This document shows, piece by piece, positions 31,910 through 41,337 of a stretch of DNA of 64,000 bases (the first letter of the stretch is position 1; every line of letters begins with the position of its first letter). Source of the DNA: Porites lobata. Lineage: Eukaryota; Cnidaria; Anthozoa; Scleractinia; Poritidae. The stretch lies in NCBI GenBank assembly GCA_942486035.1, contig CALNXK010000039.1, positions 435,001 through 499,000 on the forward strand. The letters are read 5' to 3'. The position numbers were made by a program, and so were the translations under genes. The notes under the pieces were generated by a model that saw nothing but the letters and a program-made list of their open reading frames with translations, had not been told where the DNA came from and did not search any database.

Positions 31910-33653
31910 CTTCTGATCACATCTAACATTGCTAAGTACAGTAGATAAGGTTTTTGAGTCTATGATGAGCATACAAGTGAATAATCATTTTGATTCCAAG
32001 CTTGATCCCTGCATATCTGCGTATAGGAAAAAACATAGTTGTGAAACTACTTTGCTCAGACTCACTGAAGATTGGAAGCTGGCTGTGGATTCTGAGCAAT
32101 TTATTAGAATACTCTCAACAGACACGAGTAAAGCATTTGATTCCCTACATCCATCACTCATGATAAATAAACTTAAGGCGTATGGCTTTTCAAAGGAATC
32201 ACTCACTTTGATGAGATCATATTTTTCCAATCGACAAAACAGAGTCAAACTAAATGGAGTCACTAGCAGTTGGAAGGATGCTGTTAGAGGATGCCCTCAA
32301 GGGTCATCGTTTGGACCCTTACTGTGGAACATTTTTCAAAATGATATGACGTATATAGTAAATAATGCAAGCTTGTCAATGTACGCTGACGATCATCAGC
32401 TGTATGTAAAGGGGTATTCAGTTGACTGCGTGGAACATCTTTTAACTAATGGGGGGCACACTATACCAAAATGGTACAAAGATAATTTTCTGAAGGGAAA
32501 TTACGACAAGTACAATGTAATGTTATTAGGCAGGAAGAACAAAAATGAGGACAGTCCATCTATCAATGTCAAGATTGATGAACAGGTTATTAAATCATCA
32601 CCAGACTTGAAGTTACTGGGAGTAACATTAGATGATGAACTTAGTTTTAGTACTCATATAAGTGATATATGCAAAATGGCAAGTAAGAAAGTTAGTGTTC
32701 TAGTACGTCTTAGAAGTATGATTCCCAGAGAAGCCAAGTTACAATTGTACAAATCAGCAATCCTACCTAACTTAACATATTGTCACATAGTGTGGCATTT
32801 TTGCAAAGCAGCTGATGCAAGAAAATTAGAAAGAGTACAAGAACGGGCATTACGTGCTGTATATAATGATAGGAATGCTACGTATGAGGAACTCCTAGAG
32901 AAGGGAAGACTCTCCAGTCTTGAGAACAGACGGTTACAAGATATACTAATTTTAATGTATAAGGTTAAAAATTCACTAGCTCCAGAGCATGTATGTAATA
33001 TGTTTTTTCAGCAAGATAAGCATTATAACTTACGAAGTGATTTTTCTGTTCCAAGATATAATACTGTTAAGTATGGCAAGCACAGTATCAGATATTTAGG
33101 CCCACACATATGGGGCAAGATAAGCCAGGAACTACGCAGTAAGACCAGTCTTCAGGCATTCAGGAGAGGGGTGCGTGCTCTCAATGTGCTTGGCTTGCTG
33201 GACGGCAGGTGTGGCTGCTGTGCATGCTCATCTTAGAGTGGTGGGTATGCATGGTAGCTTCTGCTGTGTGGCTACCTGGTGTATTGGGGGTGTGCTCCCC
33301 TATCCTCTATTTAATTCGTCTAATTTAAATTTCCTAGACTTTTAACTTTCTGAATTTTGTATCTATATTTTACTGCTGCTTATATGTTTGTCCTATATTG
33401 TCTGTTTGTTTGTCTGTCTATCTGATTGTCTGTTTTGTCTATCTATTTGTTTGTTCTTTGTTTGTTCCCAGCTTGTCCTACTGTTTGTCTGTAATAATTT
33501 TATATATTGATGTTATTTTTGTATATTAATGATATTTTAAGAATATATTTTTAATATTTTTACATATACTTATACTTTATTTATAATGTCCACAATTAGC
33601 TTTCAGCTAAATACCTTGACACTTTAATAAAGTTTATGTATGTATGTATGTAT
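31910..33653 (+). mobile_element. 5'-truncated LINE with intact reverse transcriptase C-terminal half
   Basis: Open frame to 33236 (about 435 aa) starting inside the RT domain: LLSTVDKVFES, LSTDTSKAFDSLHPSLM (palm motif A), AVRGCPQGSSFGPLLWNIF and SLSMYADDHQLY (YADD catalytic motif), then the usual thumb and C-terminal region with NLTYCHIVWHF. No endonuclease or ORF1 is present, so it was truncated on insertion. After the stop there is a 3'UTR of about 400 bp with TTTGT/CTAT low complexity, AATAAAG and a terminal TATG microsatellite (33636-33653). CR1/Jockey-like by eye. The open frame suggests recent insertion. Confidence 0.88.
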
Positions 33654-34696
33654 CTTCAAGCGAAGTCTCTCTTTTCAAGCGATTCATCTCAATGCACAAT
33701 AATCGACCCTTATATTAGTTAAAACCCTATGGTTCACTTATATTAATGCTGTTTTTGCCTCTCACATTGACTGTTCGTTCGTATTCAAAACACCTTTACG
33801 AAAATAAAGGTCGTATAAGTCATGTGTGTTATGTTTCGAGATAAATGGATTATACGCTTTTTTAAGTTTCCATTTTGCGGTGACTTCAGTTAACATCTTC
33901 ATAAAATGGTAAAAGAAATATCAAGAAACATCACGAGAGCTAAAAAACTTTCAAAGGCATGTTTCTGAAACTCGCTAATGCTGACATCAACATAGCGTGC
34001 TTGCTGAATGGGCGAAAACACAGAATTGTGATCACAAGATCATGTACAAATTTAATGATAAAAGCTTAGCAAGATACAAATACAAACAAAAGCAAACCCC
34101 CTGAAACCTCGACGTGGGCTACACTTGTATGCTCTACTCAGTCACCAAACGTTGTCAGTAATAGCTCCTATTTTCCTCAAGTCGCTCTCTGTGAAGCTCC
34201 CGGATGGGATGTTCCGGTGAAGCTTTAAACTTGTGCATTGTGCGCGAAATTCTCAGAGTCCCTATTTTTGTCCGTGTCTTCTTTATCCTCAGTATCCGAA
34301 ATTTAGACCTCCAAAGTGGCGTGTGTTGCATTAAATAGAAGGAAATATTTAAAGGAAAAGCCAGTCTTCTAACATGGCAAAGTTGTCACGGCCCTCGCTC
34401 ATAGACGTGCGTGGTGCCATTCATCGGCAACTGAGTTGTTCGCTTCACTGACTACGAAGGCTTACAACCAAGTCTTCAGCCATAGTGTCGTCAACTGGTG
34501 AAATACCTTGCTCAAAAATTGTGCTTCTTAATTGCTCATGTACTACATCGATCGATAATTCTCTCTTTGAGTTCACGAAGCGGCCACGGCGTTCCAAACC
34601 TGACGCTCACAGTCACCTTTTAGTGTGAACCTACCGTCAACAGCGTGTCGGTTTGAATGCAACGCGAGCATTTCTCTGACTTTCCCAGCGCCAACA

Positions 34697-34990
34697 TCAT
34701 CTAACTGACTTAAACTCGAACAATAAAAAAATTATAGAGTGACTCCCATGATCGAATCGCTTCGAACAACGCAAACAGCCTTCTTCAGGTTCGCAACGCT
34801 TTGTGGGTTTTTCAGGGGGAGCGCAGACGAGGTACAAAAAGTATCCGTGCAAGGGTTCGTGCAAGAGAAACTCATATGAAACCATTTGTGAGAACATCGT
34901 TTCTCGGTACCAGACCCTCGTGTCTTCCCTCCCCCGGGAGACCACTTTTTGACACCGACGACCGAAAGCCCATTTTATGACTGGGCGCAC
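34697..34990 (-). other. Open frame of unknown nature in the insert, 97 aa
   Basis: Minus strand, contains SYEFLLHEPLHGYFLYLV and EEGCLRCSKRFDHGSHS with a CxxC. It might be an exon or gene fragment carried in with the insert, but there is no start context and no partner exon in view. Listed because it is the only open frame in this part with a protein-like look. Confidence 0.25.
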
Positions 34991-35004
34991 AGGCAGCCGA
35001 GTAA

Positions 35005-35196
35005 TTAGACAAAATAACTTCCCTTAACAATTTGTCTTAGTAAGTTTGATTTATCGGTAATTTCCATAAGCAACTCAAATATTTTTACAAATCGATTATC
35101 CTCCTCCAATCTAGCACAATCAACATATTCATAACTCACGTTTAACAGATTATATATGTTGTTGAGTTCACCTTTTAAAAACTTAGTTCTAGTCAT
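35005..35196 (-). CDS. Small helical Polinton protein, 63 aa
   Basis: Minus strand, ATG 35196 in the context GATAAAATG. Translation is helical and mixed charge (KGELNNIYNLLNVSYEYVD, FVKIFELLMEITDK) and similar in style to the genes at 30063-30658. The stop lies next to the edge of the non-Polinton insert. Function unknown; divergent from the gene at 35218. Confidence 0.5.
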   Translation of the reverse strand: MTRTKFLKGELNNIYNLLNVSYEYVDCARLEEDNRFVKIFELLMEITDKSNLLRQIVKGSYFV

Positions 35197-35217
35197 TTTA
35201 TCTAAACATTATACTAA
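35197..35217. promoter_or_regulatory. 21 bp divergent spacer with TAAATG-type contexts on both strands
   Basis: The start codons of the leftward and rightward genes are separated by 21 bp. Read rightward it ends ACTAAATG; read leftward it ends GATAAAATG. This is the same compact divergent arrangement seen at 22964-22983. Confidence 0.5.
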
Positions 35218-35436
35218 ATGAAGGAATCATATTGCATTGTAGATAAAAGAGTAACTCCTTGCACAGAGCCAAGTGGTTACCAAAAAGATAAAAGAGGGCG
35301 AACTCAATTCTATTGTAAATGTGCAGTCTTTGGACGTAAGAAAGTTAGATATGTGAAAATGAGTCAAGTTCCACAGACGGGAAGTGGAACTAAAAGAAAA
35401 ACAAAAAAACCAAAAGCGCGAGCGTCAAAAAACTAA
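35218..35436 (+). CDS. Small Cys-containing basic protein, 72 aa (probably the N-terminus of the PLA2 protein)
   Basis: ATG 35218. Four Cys (YCIVDKRVTPC and FYCKCAVFG) could bind zinc; the C-terminus is very basic (TKRKTKKPKARAS), suited to nucleic-acid binding. The stop at 35434-35436 is overlapped by an open frame that leads into the phospholipase gene through a GC-rich hairpin (35440-35459), so the two may once have been one reading frame joined by a single frameshift. Confidence 0.5.
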   Translation: MKESYCIVDKRVTPCTEPSGYQKDKRGRTQFYCKCAVFGRKKVRYVKMSQVPQTGSGTKRKTKKPKARASKN

Positions 35437-36608
35437 ATAGCCCGTCTGAAGGGGCGGGCGTTTTTGATACTGTGGTTGGCACAGCAGTTGATGGATTTGT
35501 TGAATATGGGTTGCCTTGGATGGGTCGAAAAGCGGTTGAAATGGGACGATATGGAGCAAGCGAGTTAATGAGAAATTAAAAAATACAGCATAAAGCTGTA
35601 AATAACGGCATCAACAAACTCACTCCACTCATTCAAGATTCTGTTGGAACAGCTATGGATCAGCTATCAACCAAAGTAAGACCAAAAAAGAAATACAAAA
35701 CTGATAGGAAAGATTTGGATGGAAAAGGAATCACCCCAATGGATGTGGTCAAAAAAGCGCCAGATATTGCAATGAAATCAAAGCAAGAACTTATTCCATC
35801 TCTAAAACCAGTTTACGACAGATATAAATCTGGGGATATTTTCGAATCCGCTTTTGGCTCCGAACAAGGAATTACATCTAGTAAATTCTGGAGACGGCCG
35901 ACAGCTGAAAAAGAGAAATCAAAGGGAATATACGCAAAGGTAGTAATCCTGAATTATTCTTTGCGTTTGACAAAGATGGGAAGCGATTTAGAAAGTACAA
36001 ATCAACCTTTTTTTAATGAAAACCCACAAGCTTTAACAGATATGAACAACATTATTTCATCTAATCCAGAAACACGGCCAGAGGTCATAAGAAATAAATA
36101 TGGAACTAACATTGATGAAAATCATCCGTTACTAAGTTTTGGAAGTGGAATCGCGGCTCCAGTTATTTATGGACGGGTAGGTGGTAAGTCTGGAGGTGCT
36201 TTAGACATACATAAGGCAATTTTAAAAGTAGCTCCACGTAAAGGCTTGGTACTACCTGGGCACAGGTATACTAGACCTGGTAACCCACTCGAGTCTCAAT
36301 TGAAATACGATCCTCAGACAGGAGAGATTCTGGAAATATATGAACAACCTACTGGACGAACAGATGCTGTGTCCATGCAACATGATGTAGATTACTCTGT
36401 CTGGGCAAACCAACCGAAAGAGGAACAAGTGCAATGTAAAAATGAAGCTGATAGAAAGATGGTGGCGGCGTTAGATGAAATTCCTTGGAAAGAAAGACAA
36501 TGGGGTCATGCTATGGCTAGAACAATGATTAATACAAAACAAAAACTTGGACTTGGTCTTCAAAAAAACGAGCGTCGGCGTTTAGTAGTGATTGGTCTCA
36601 ACAGTTAA
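35437..36608 (+). pseudogene. Phospholipase A2-like virion protein of the Polinton
   Basis: The frame is open from about 35437 to a TAA at 35577-35579 and then from there to 36608; the first ATG after the stop is 35655 (317 aa). The front part (VVGTAVDGFVEYGLPWMG) is a conserved hydrophobic segment; then QLSTKVRPKKKYKTDRKDL; a Gly/Ala-rich linker; and at the end the PLA2-like domain with LPGHRYTRPGNPL (calcium-loop region, Arg where Gly is usual) and MQHDVDYSVW (His-Asp catalytic pair, H243-D244 from ATG 35655). Parvovirus capsids use a similar domain to breach endosomal membranes, so an entry role is plausible. The stretch 35940-36010 seems to be read out of frame between two compensating shifts. 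Confidence 0.7.
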
Positions 36609-36628
36609 CCGACGAACTTCACAAACCA

Positions 36629-37528
36629 ATGACAAGAAACTTTTCAAAGAGATCAGTAATCTCAAATGGGATTGATACAATCTGGGCTGCTGATTTGGTT
36701 AAAATGCAAAAGTTTAGTAAGTGGAACGAAGGGATTAAATATCTTCTAATGGTTATAGATATATTTAGCAAATATGGGTGGATTAGGGGTCTGAAAGACA
36801 AGAAAACTGAAACTGTTAGTAAAGCATTTAATGACATATTCAAGAGTAAACGTAAATTGCAAATGCTATGGACTGATAAAGGTTCTGAGTTTGTCAGTAA
36901 ACATTTCAAAGAGTTTTTGAAGAGTAAAGAAATAAGGGTGTATCAGACTGAAAATGAAGAGAAATCTAGAGTTGTTGAGAGATGCAATAAAACAATGAAA
37001 AACAGAATGTGGAAGATGTTTACTGTAAATAACAACACTGTTTACCGGGACAAAATAGATAAACTAGTTGATGATTACAATAATGCGAGACATTCTAGTG
37101 TGAAAATGACTCCTGTTGAAGCAAGTAAAAAGGCAAATGAGGGTAAAGCTTGGTCTAATTTGTACGGCAATTTGATTTACTTGAAACCTGGTAAACCAGC
37201 ATTTGCGATTGAATACAAAGTTAGAATTTCAAAGTATAAGAGACAAGTATTTGATAAAGGCTGCACACCAAACTGGACAGAGGAGATATTTGCAATTGAT
37301 AAAGTTTTGCCAACAAAACCAGTTACATATAGCATTGCTGATTTGATGGGAGAAGCAATTAAAGGTTCTTTCTACGCGCAAGAGTTGCAGAGACCAAAAC
37401 AGCAGACATTTAGAATAGAAAAAGTTGTCAGACGAGATAACAAGAAAAAGTTAGCACTGGTGAAATGGAGCGGATATCCTGATAAATTTAACTCATGTGT
37501 GAGGTTTAAGGATTTGGTTGATTTTTAA
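36629..37528 (+). CDS. int: Polinton integrase (rve) with chromo-like C-terminal domain, 299 aa
   Basis: Joins element ends to target DNA. RNase H-fold core with D22 (WAADLVKM), D83 (LWTDKGSEF) and E117 (RVVERCNKT), a D-D-33-E spacing as in retroviral-type integrases. A C-terminal chromo-like domain (about 262-299: RIEKVVRRDNKKKLALVKW, then SGYPDKFNS) is usual in Polinton integrases and may guide targeting. The frame is open upstream of ATG 36629 through DELHKP to about 36560, overlapping the phospholipase gene in another frame, so the true start may lie further 5' or the gene may have lost an N-terminal zinc region. All catalytic residues are present and no stop interrupts it, making it the best preserved gene of the element. 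Confidence 0.9.
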   Translation: MTRNFSKRSVISNGIDTIWAADLVKMQKFSKWNEGIKYLLMVIDIFSKYGWIRGLKDKKTETVSKAFNDIFKSKRKLQMLWTDKGSEFVSKHFKEFLKSKEIRVYQTENEEKSRVVERCNKTMKNRMWKMFTVNNNTVYRDKIDKLVDDYNNARHSSVKMTPVEASKKANEGKAWSNLYGNLIYLKPGKPAFAIEYKVRISKYKRQVFDKGCTPNWTEEIFAIDKVLPTKPVTYSIADLMGEAIKGSFYAQELQRPKQQTFRIEKVVRRDNKKKLALVKWSGYPDKFNSCVRFKDLVDF

Positions 37529-37539
37529 TACAAATTATT

Positions 37540-37792
37540 GTATTAAAAATAAATCCTAAATATTTGTACCTATCTATTCTCTAGATATGTAATAAGTACT
37601 ATTAAATATTTTATTATCTAAAATAAAAAGTATATATATATATATATATATTTTTATTTTCCTCTTTAATAATAATACTTACAGCTTCTATCTATTCTCT
37701 ACAGATGCAGTAAGTACTTCTGAATATTATAATCTAAAATTAAAAAAAATATATAAATATTTTTATTTTCTTCTTTAATAATAGTACTTATT
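37540..37792. terminator. Hairpin array at the third convergent junction (array III)
   Basis: Two units: about 37583-37680 (GTAATAAGTACTATTAAAT arm, AT microsatellite, CTTTAATAATAATACTTAC arm) and about 37700-37790 (CAGTAAGTACTTCTGAATAT arm, spacer, CTTTAATAATAGTACTTA arm). Each is preceded by TCTATCTATTCTCTA. Same plan as arrays I and II, again between the stop of a plus-strand gene (37528) and of a minus-strand gene (37793). Confidence 0.7.
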
Positions 37793-38581
37793 TTATTCAT
37801 CCACTTTTTTATCCGAGATAACTAATTCTTTAATTGTGTCGTCAGCCTCGCTCCCTTTCTCAGTATCTCTCTTCACTCTCGCTTTCACGCCTCACTTCGT
37901 TCTTCATCACTCTCTTTAATTGTTAGTAAAGACTGCCTAGGTTTCAATAGTTTACCATAACACTCATGCACTTTTATCTGTAACAGCAGTTTAAGATTCC
38001 TTCAATGACCAAAGCCATTTTTACATAACAGTACTGATTTAGATAATCAAAAGGACTAACACTTTCTTTTTTCTTTGTTCTAAACAGAGAAAGAATTTTA
38101 TTTGTTTTGTCAGAGTAAATAAGTTTTGCGTAGAGAACTGGCGCAGCTGACTATTCTATCTTGGTTTTCTTTTTTCCTTTCTTATCTTTATACTCAGCCT
38201 GTTTGTAATATAATGGCTCAGACATAGATGACGCCATATCTGCACCGTATTCCTCTACAAGATATTTTCTACAGACGTCTGTAAATTTGCATATAAATTC
38301 ATAAAAATCTCTTTGATCAATACTCGGCTCACTATCTCTTTCCCACAAGCAAACCGGAATGCTATATCCGATTAACTTACCTGTTTCTTGGTTTAATTTC
38401 TCGTTTACGCCAAAAGAGAAAAGAAATGGAGTTTTGATTACTAGATCACCTTTCTTACCATTTGGGTAAACTGTTTCAATTTTGATGCGTTTTTAAGTTT
38501 CGAATCTTTTACTTGGTACTCTTTTGCATTATTGAAGATAATGTTGTTAGGGGTTAGATTGTGATAAGTTGTGAGTTGCAT
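37793..38581 (-). pseudogene. Conserved Polinton protein of unknown function, about 260 aa, broken
   Basis: Minus strand, ATG 38581 (context AAAATATG). Reads MQLTTYHNLTPNNIIFNNAK, changes frame near 38492, then has PFLFSFGVNEKLNQETGKLI and SIPVCLWERDSEPSIDQRDF, ends the first part at KKGKKKTKIE with TAG, goes on in frame with VLYAKLIYSDKTNKILSLF and FDYLNQYCYVKMALVIEG, then further shifts and an acidic/basic end to TAA 37793. The position next to the right terminus, leftward of it, mirrors the unknown gene at the left end. The beta-rich look might suit a single-strand DNA-binding protein; unproven. Confidence 0.6.
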
Positions 38582-38630
38582 ATTTTATATTTGTTTAGAT
38601 ATCTTTAAACTGAAATACAATTTTACAAAT

Positions 38631-39106
38631 TCACATTTGTGGGAAATCCTCCAATTACACATTCACACACAACACATCAAAAATTCAGCAAATGGGGATT
38701 TCCCTGATTTCTGATTTAATTACCTTTTAGTAGATATAGGAGGATGATTTCTGACGCAATTCCGAAGATACTCTTTCCTGGTTATTCCGCGAGCGAGCGA
38801 GCGAGCCATTATATTTGTCCACTTCGTTAACATTTCCCAGTTTAATGTTATTTGAGTAACAAAGATGATAGAAATAATCAGAAATTTAGTTGACTTTTAC
38901 GTCATTTGACAGAAGAGTATCATGGAAAGACTTGAAAATAGTCAAATAAAAAATTTGGCTTCAGTGAATTTGGGGTGGAAGAGTACAAAGAAAGTGACAG
39001 AGATTAAACAGGGAAATTTTAATGACGGATGACAGAGACAATGACAGGAATAACCAGGAAAGATTATCTTGGGAATTGCGTCAGAAAGCATCCTCCTATA
39101 ACTACT
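38631..39106. repeat. Polinton right terminal inverted repeat
   Basis: Inverse of 9748-10222. Inner 60 bp module at 38729-38788, outer inverted copy at 39047-39106, with GAGC repeats (38789-38806) beside the inner one. Small differences from the left end show independent drift. Confidence 0.9.
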
Positions 39107-39190
39107 ACCCACCTCCCTCCCACTCAAACTCAAATAAGCGCCCACTCCCACCCCACTCCGTTTCCCCTCACACCCCTTCCCCCCTTACTG
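39107..39190. repeat. Right half of the interrupted host MITE
   Basis: ACCCACCTCCCTCCCACTCA, then CTCAAATAAGCGCCCACTCC, equals the part of the repeat that follows position 1440 in the unbroken copy, confirming the insertion site of the Polinton. The match fades after about 39185. Confidence 0.75.
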
Positions 39191-41337
39191 AATGAACTGA
39201 CGCATTCGAAACAGTCAACCAACCAACTTACTGCGAGCAAATGCTTGTTACTTCCACCACATATTGATCATCGGGGCCATTAGAAAAATTAGAGGAGGCG
39301 GGGGGGTTAGAGACAGTTCGAACAGCACAAATTGCACACGCTAACGGCATAATTGACGTCAGTAAGACTAATTTGAAATGTTTGTCTGACTTTTGTCATT
39401 TTTTTATTGTGATAACAAAAGTCGCGACAAACAAGATGATCAACTAGCAAGAAAGAATACGCAATAAAGTATTTCTTCAACACATTTATTATTTCACTGA
39501 TGACGTCATTTTACAAAGAAGCGTATGAATTATCAGTAATCAACACGGAAAAGTCCCTGTACTCTGGTGTTCCGTAGTCCCCGCGGTAACTAAATTAAAA
39601 CAAGACTAGAGTATATAGGCAAGAACAAGGCGCCACTGTGATATGTTGCTCAGTGCTCACCAATTTCCTTTTGAAAAAAAAAAGAAAAAGAAACTTCAAA
39701 ACGCGACGTATTACAGTGTCACCTTTTGTAATTAATTAATTAGTTAATTCGATTGCTTGAACTATTAGTCAAGAGCTGTTAAGTGTAAAGACGTGTTAGA
39801 GTTTTTGTGTAAGACAAAGTGTCCGTCCGTCTTATGTATCATTTGTGTATTTTGCGCGAAGCTATAATTAGCTGTAGCTGTAGTGAGTTTAAATCGGATT
39901 GTTCGAGAAGATAAAAAAGACGCTGATTTATTCATCGGAAGAAGATACATCCAGTTAAAGGTTAAAGAACTAAACTGAACTCGTACCTCAAAAAGTCAAC
40001 AAAAAAAGCAAACGACTGGCATAGTGTTGAAATTTTATGGGAAAAAGAAACTCTTGTTACCCTGTCACGGTTGAATGGCTAGGCCATTTCAGAGTTTCCC
40101 CAAGCCTTTGTTTCAAAGCTCTTCTAAGTGCAAAGCAAGTGATATGAAAATGATTTTTTTATTCTTATGAAGGTGAAACTCACTATCACAAAAATTTTTG
40201 CTCTTCGCTTCGTTTTGAAAGCTACGGTTTTTGGAACTTGGAAGTGGCCTATTGAGCAATGAGCTCATAATGAGCTGCATTGTTGGGTTCCTGTCGAACA
40301 GAACAATCCTGGTTATCCAAAGGAGTTCTTGGTGAATAATTGTTCATTTGCAACACTTATTACGAAACACGACAATGTGTTATTACAATTCACGACAGCT
40401 CGGGTTATTACAATTTACGAAAACGTGTCATTACAATTTACAATAGCTTGGTTATTACAATTCTCGACAACTGTTATTACAATTCACGACAGAACATTCG
40501 ATCATTAGTAGCTTTGTTTCATTCGCATTAAATAGTTCCTCATCTTTCTTTCACTTGAATGCCGATACTTCATTTAAAGGTTGCTTCAGAAGACGTATGT
40601 AGTAGCATACGAAACGTGTAGTTAAAGGATCCCCTTTTTTATTATTCAAGCACTGGCTCTTGAATGTGATCGAAGATGATTGCTATTTTTGGGGTGTACA
40701 CTAGTGATATAAGGCTATCAACTCGATGAAAGATGTTTCACTCTAAAATCGGTTACCCTTTCCCACAAAAGTCACATGAATGTGCCCTTAAGTTAACTGA
40801 TTTGTGGATTACAAGTTTATTGTGTGATTAAAATTATAAATTTATTAATGGCAGCTTAGCTTTTAGCCCTGGCTAAATCTTTACATTAATTCATTGGTAT
40901 GCTTCCTCATTATAAGCCTTGACTCGATAACATTCGCCCCTCAGGCCGTGGAGGAGGATCAAGATCTCAAACGACGTAATAAGAAACATCAGGCAAACTG
41001 CCTGCAAAAATAATACATTGTATAATTGCAGATTTAATATCATAGGTGACGAATTACTCCTTAATTTTGGCGCGAAATTTCAGCGATAATTTGTAATTTG
41101 ACATGTGAAATTACAAAATTGCCATGGCAACCTTCCATACGTCTCAGTGTCAAGATGGCGACGAAGCTTTAAAGTGTCATGAATGAAAATGCTAGGGCAT
41201 AAAAAGGCGCTTTATAAAACCTGAACGCACGGAAAGAGCACACAAAGAAGGATTCTAACAGGTATTTTGTCAAAAAATTCTGAACTTAAGCCAAATTTAA
41301 GCTCTAAACGTTCGAGAGAGTGGAGTTCTCGATCGAT
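39191..41337. other. Intergenic host DNA with tandem and dispersed repeats
   Basis: No gene recognised. A degenerate tandem repeat of the form GTTATTACAATTCACGACA lies at 40358-40496 (about five units). 40500-40640 and 40900-40985 carry the repeat shared with 2340-2640. Open frames are short and unsupported. Confidence 0.5.

Larger units (their letters stand above)
30679..34996. other. Non-Polinton insert of about 4.3 kb
   Basis: Between two blocks of co-directional Polinton genes lies DNA of different character: higher GC, C-rich tracts (CCCCTCCCCTAAACCCCC near 30980) and a truncated LINE (31910-33653). The ends hold a short inverse GGCTGCC (30684-30690 and, as GGCAGCC, near 34992), too short to prove a transposon end. 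The rest (30700-31900 and 33660-34690) has no recognised gene. Confidence 0.55.
9748..39106. mobile_element. Polinton/Maverick (endogenous virus-like DNA transposon), about 29.4 kb
   Basis: Boundaries are set by terminal inverted repeats that start AGTAGTTATAGGAGG at both ends and by the flanking hexamers AACCAC (9742-9747) and ACCCAC (39107-39112). Those differ by one base; Polintons make 6 bp duplications. Inside are the diagnostic gene set: protein-primed PolB, rve integrase with chromo-like tail, packaging ATPase, adenain-like protease and a double-jelly-roll-type capsid protein, plus accessory genes. Many genes carry frameshifts and stops, and three later insertions have raised its length from an original of about 19-20 kb. 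It is a decayed but structurally complete copy. Confidence 0.95.

Noticed and set aside
31929..33236. Long reverse transcriptase as a Polinton gene
   Set aside because: It lies in a non-Polinton block, has a LINE 3'UTR with a terminal TATG microsatellite and no Polinton homologue; it is a later insertion.
35440..35465. Bacterial-type intrinsic terminator (GC stem then T-run) after the 72 aa gene
   Set aside because: A eukaryotic, Pol II-type element would not use it, and the stem lies inside the open frame leading into the phospholipase gene; kept only as a short GC-rich hairpin.
10278..38581. Reassigned genetic code (stops read as Gln or Arg) in the Polinton
   Set aside because: Frequent frameshifts and intact normal stops show ordinary decay; the host pseudogenes have the same kind of C-to-T stops.
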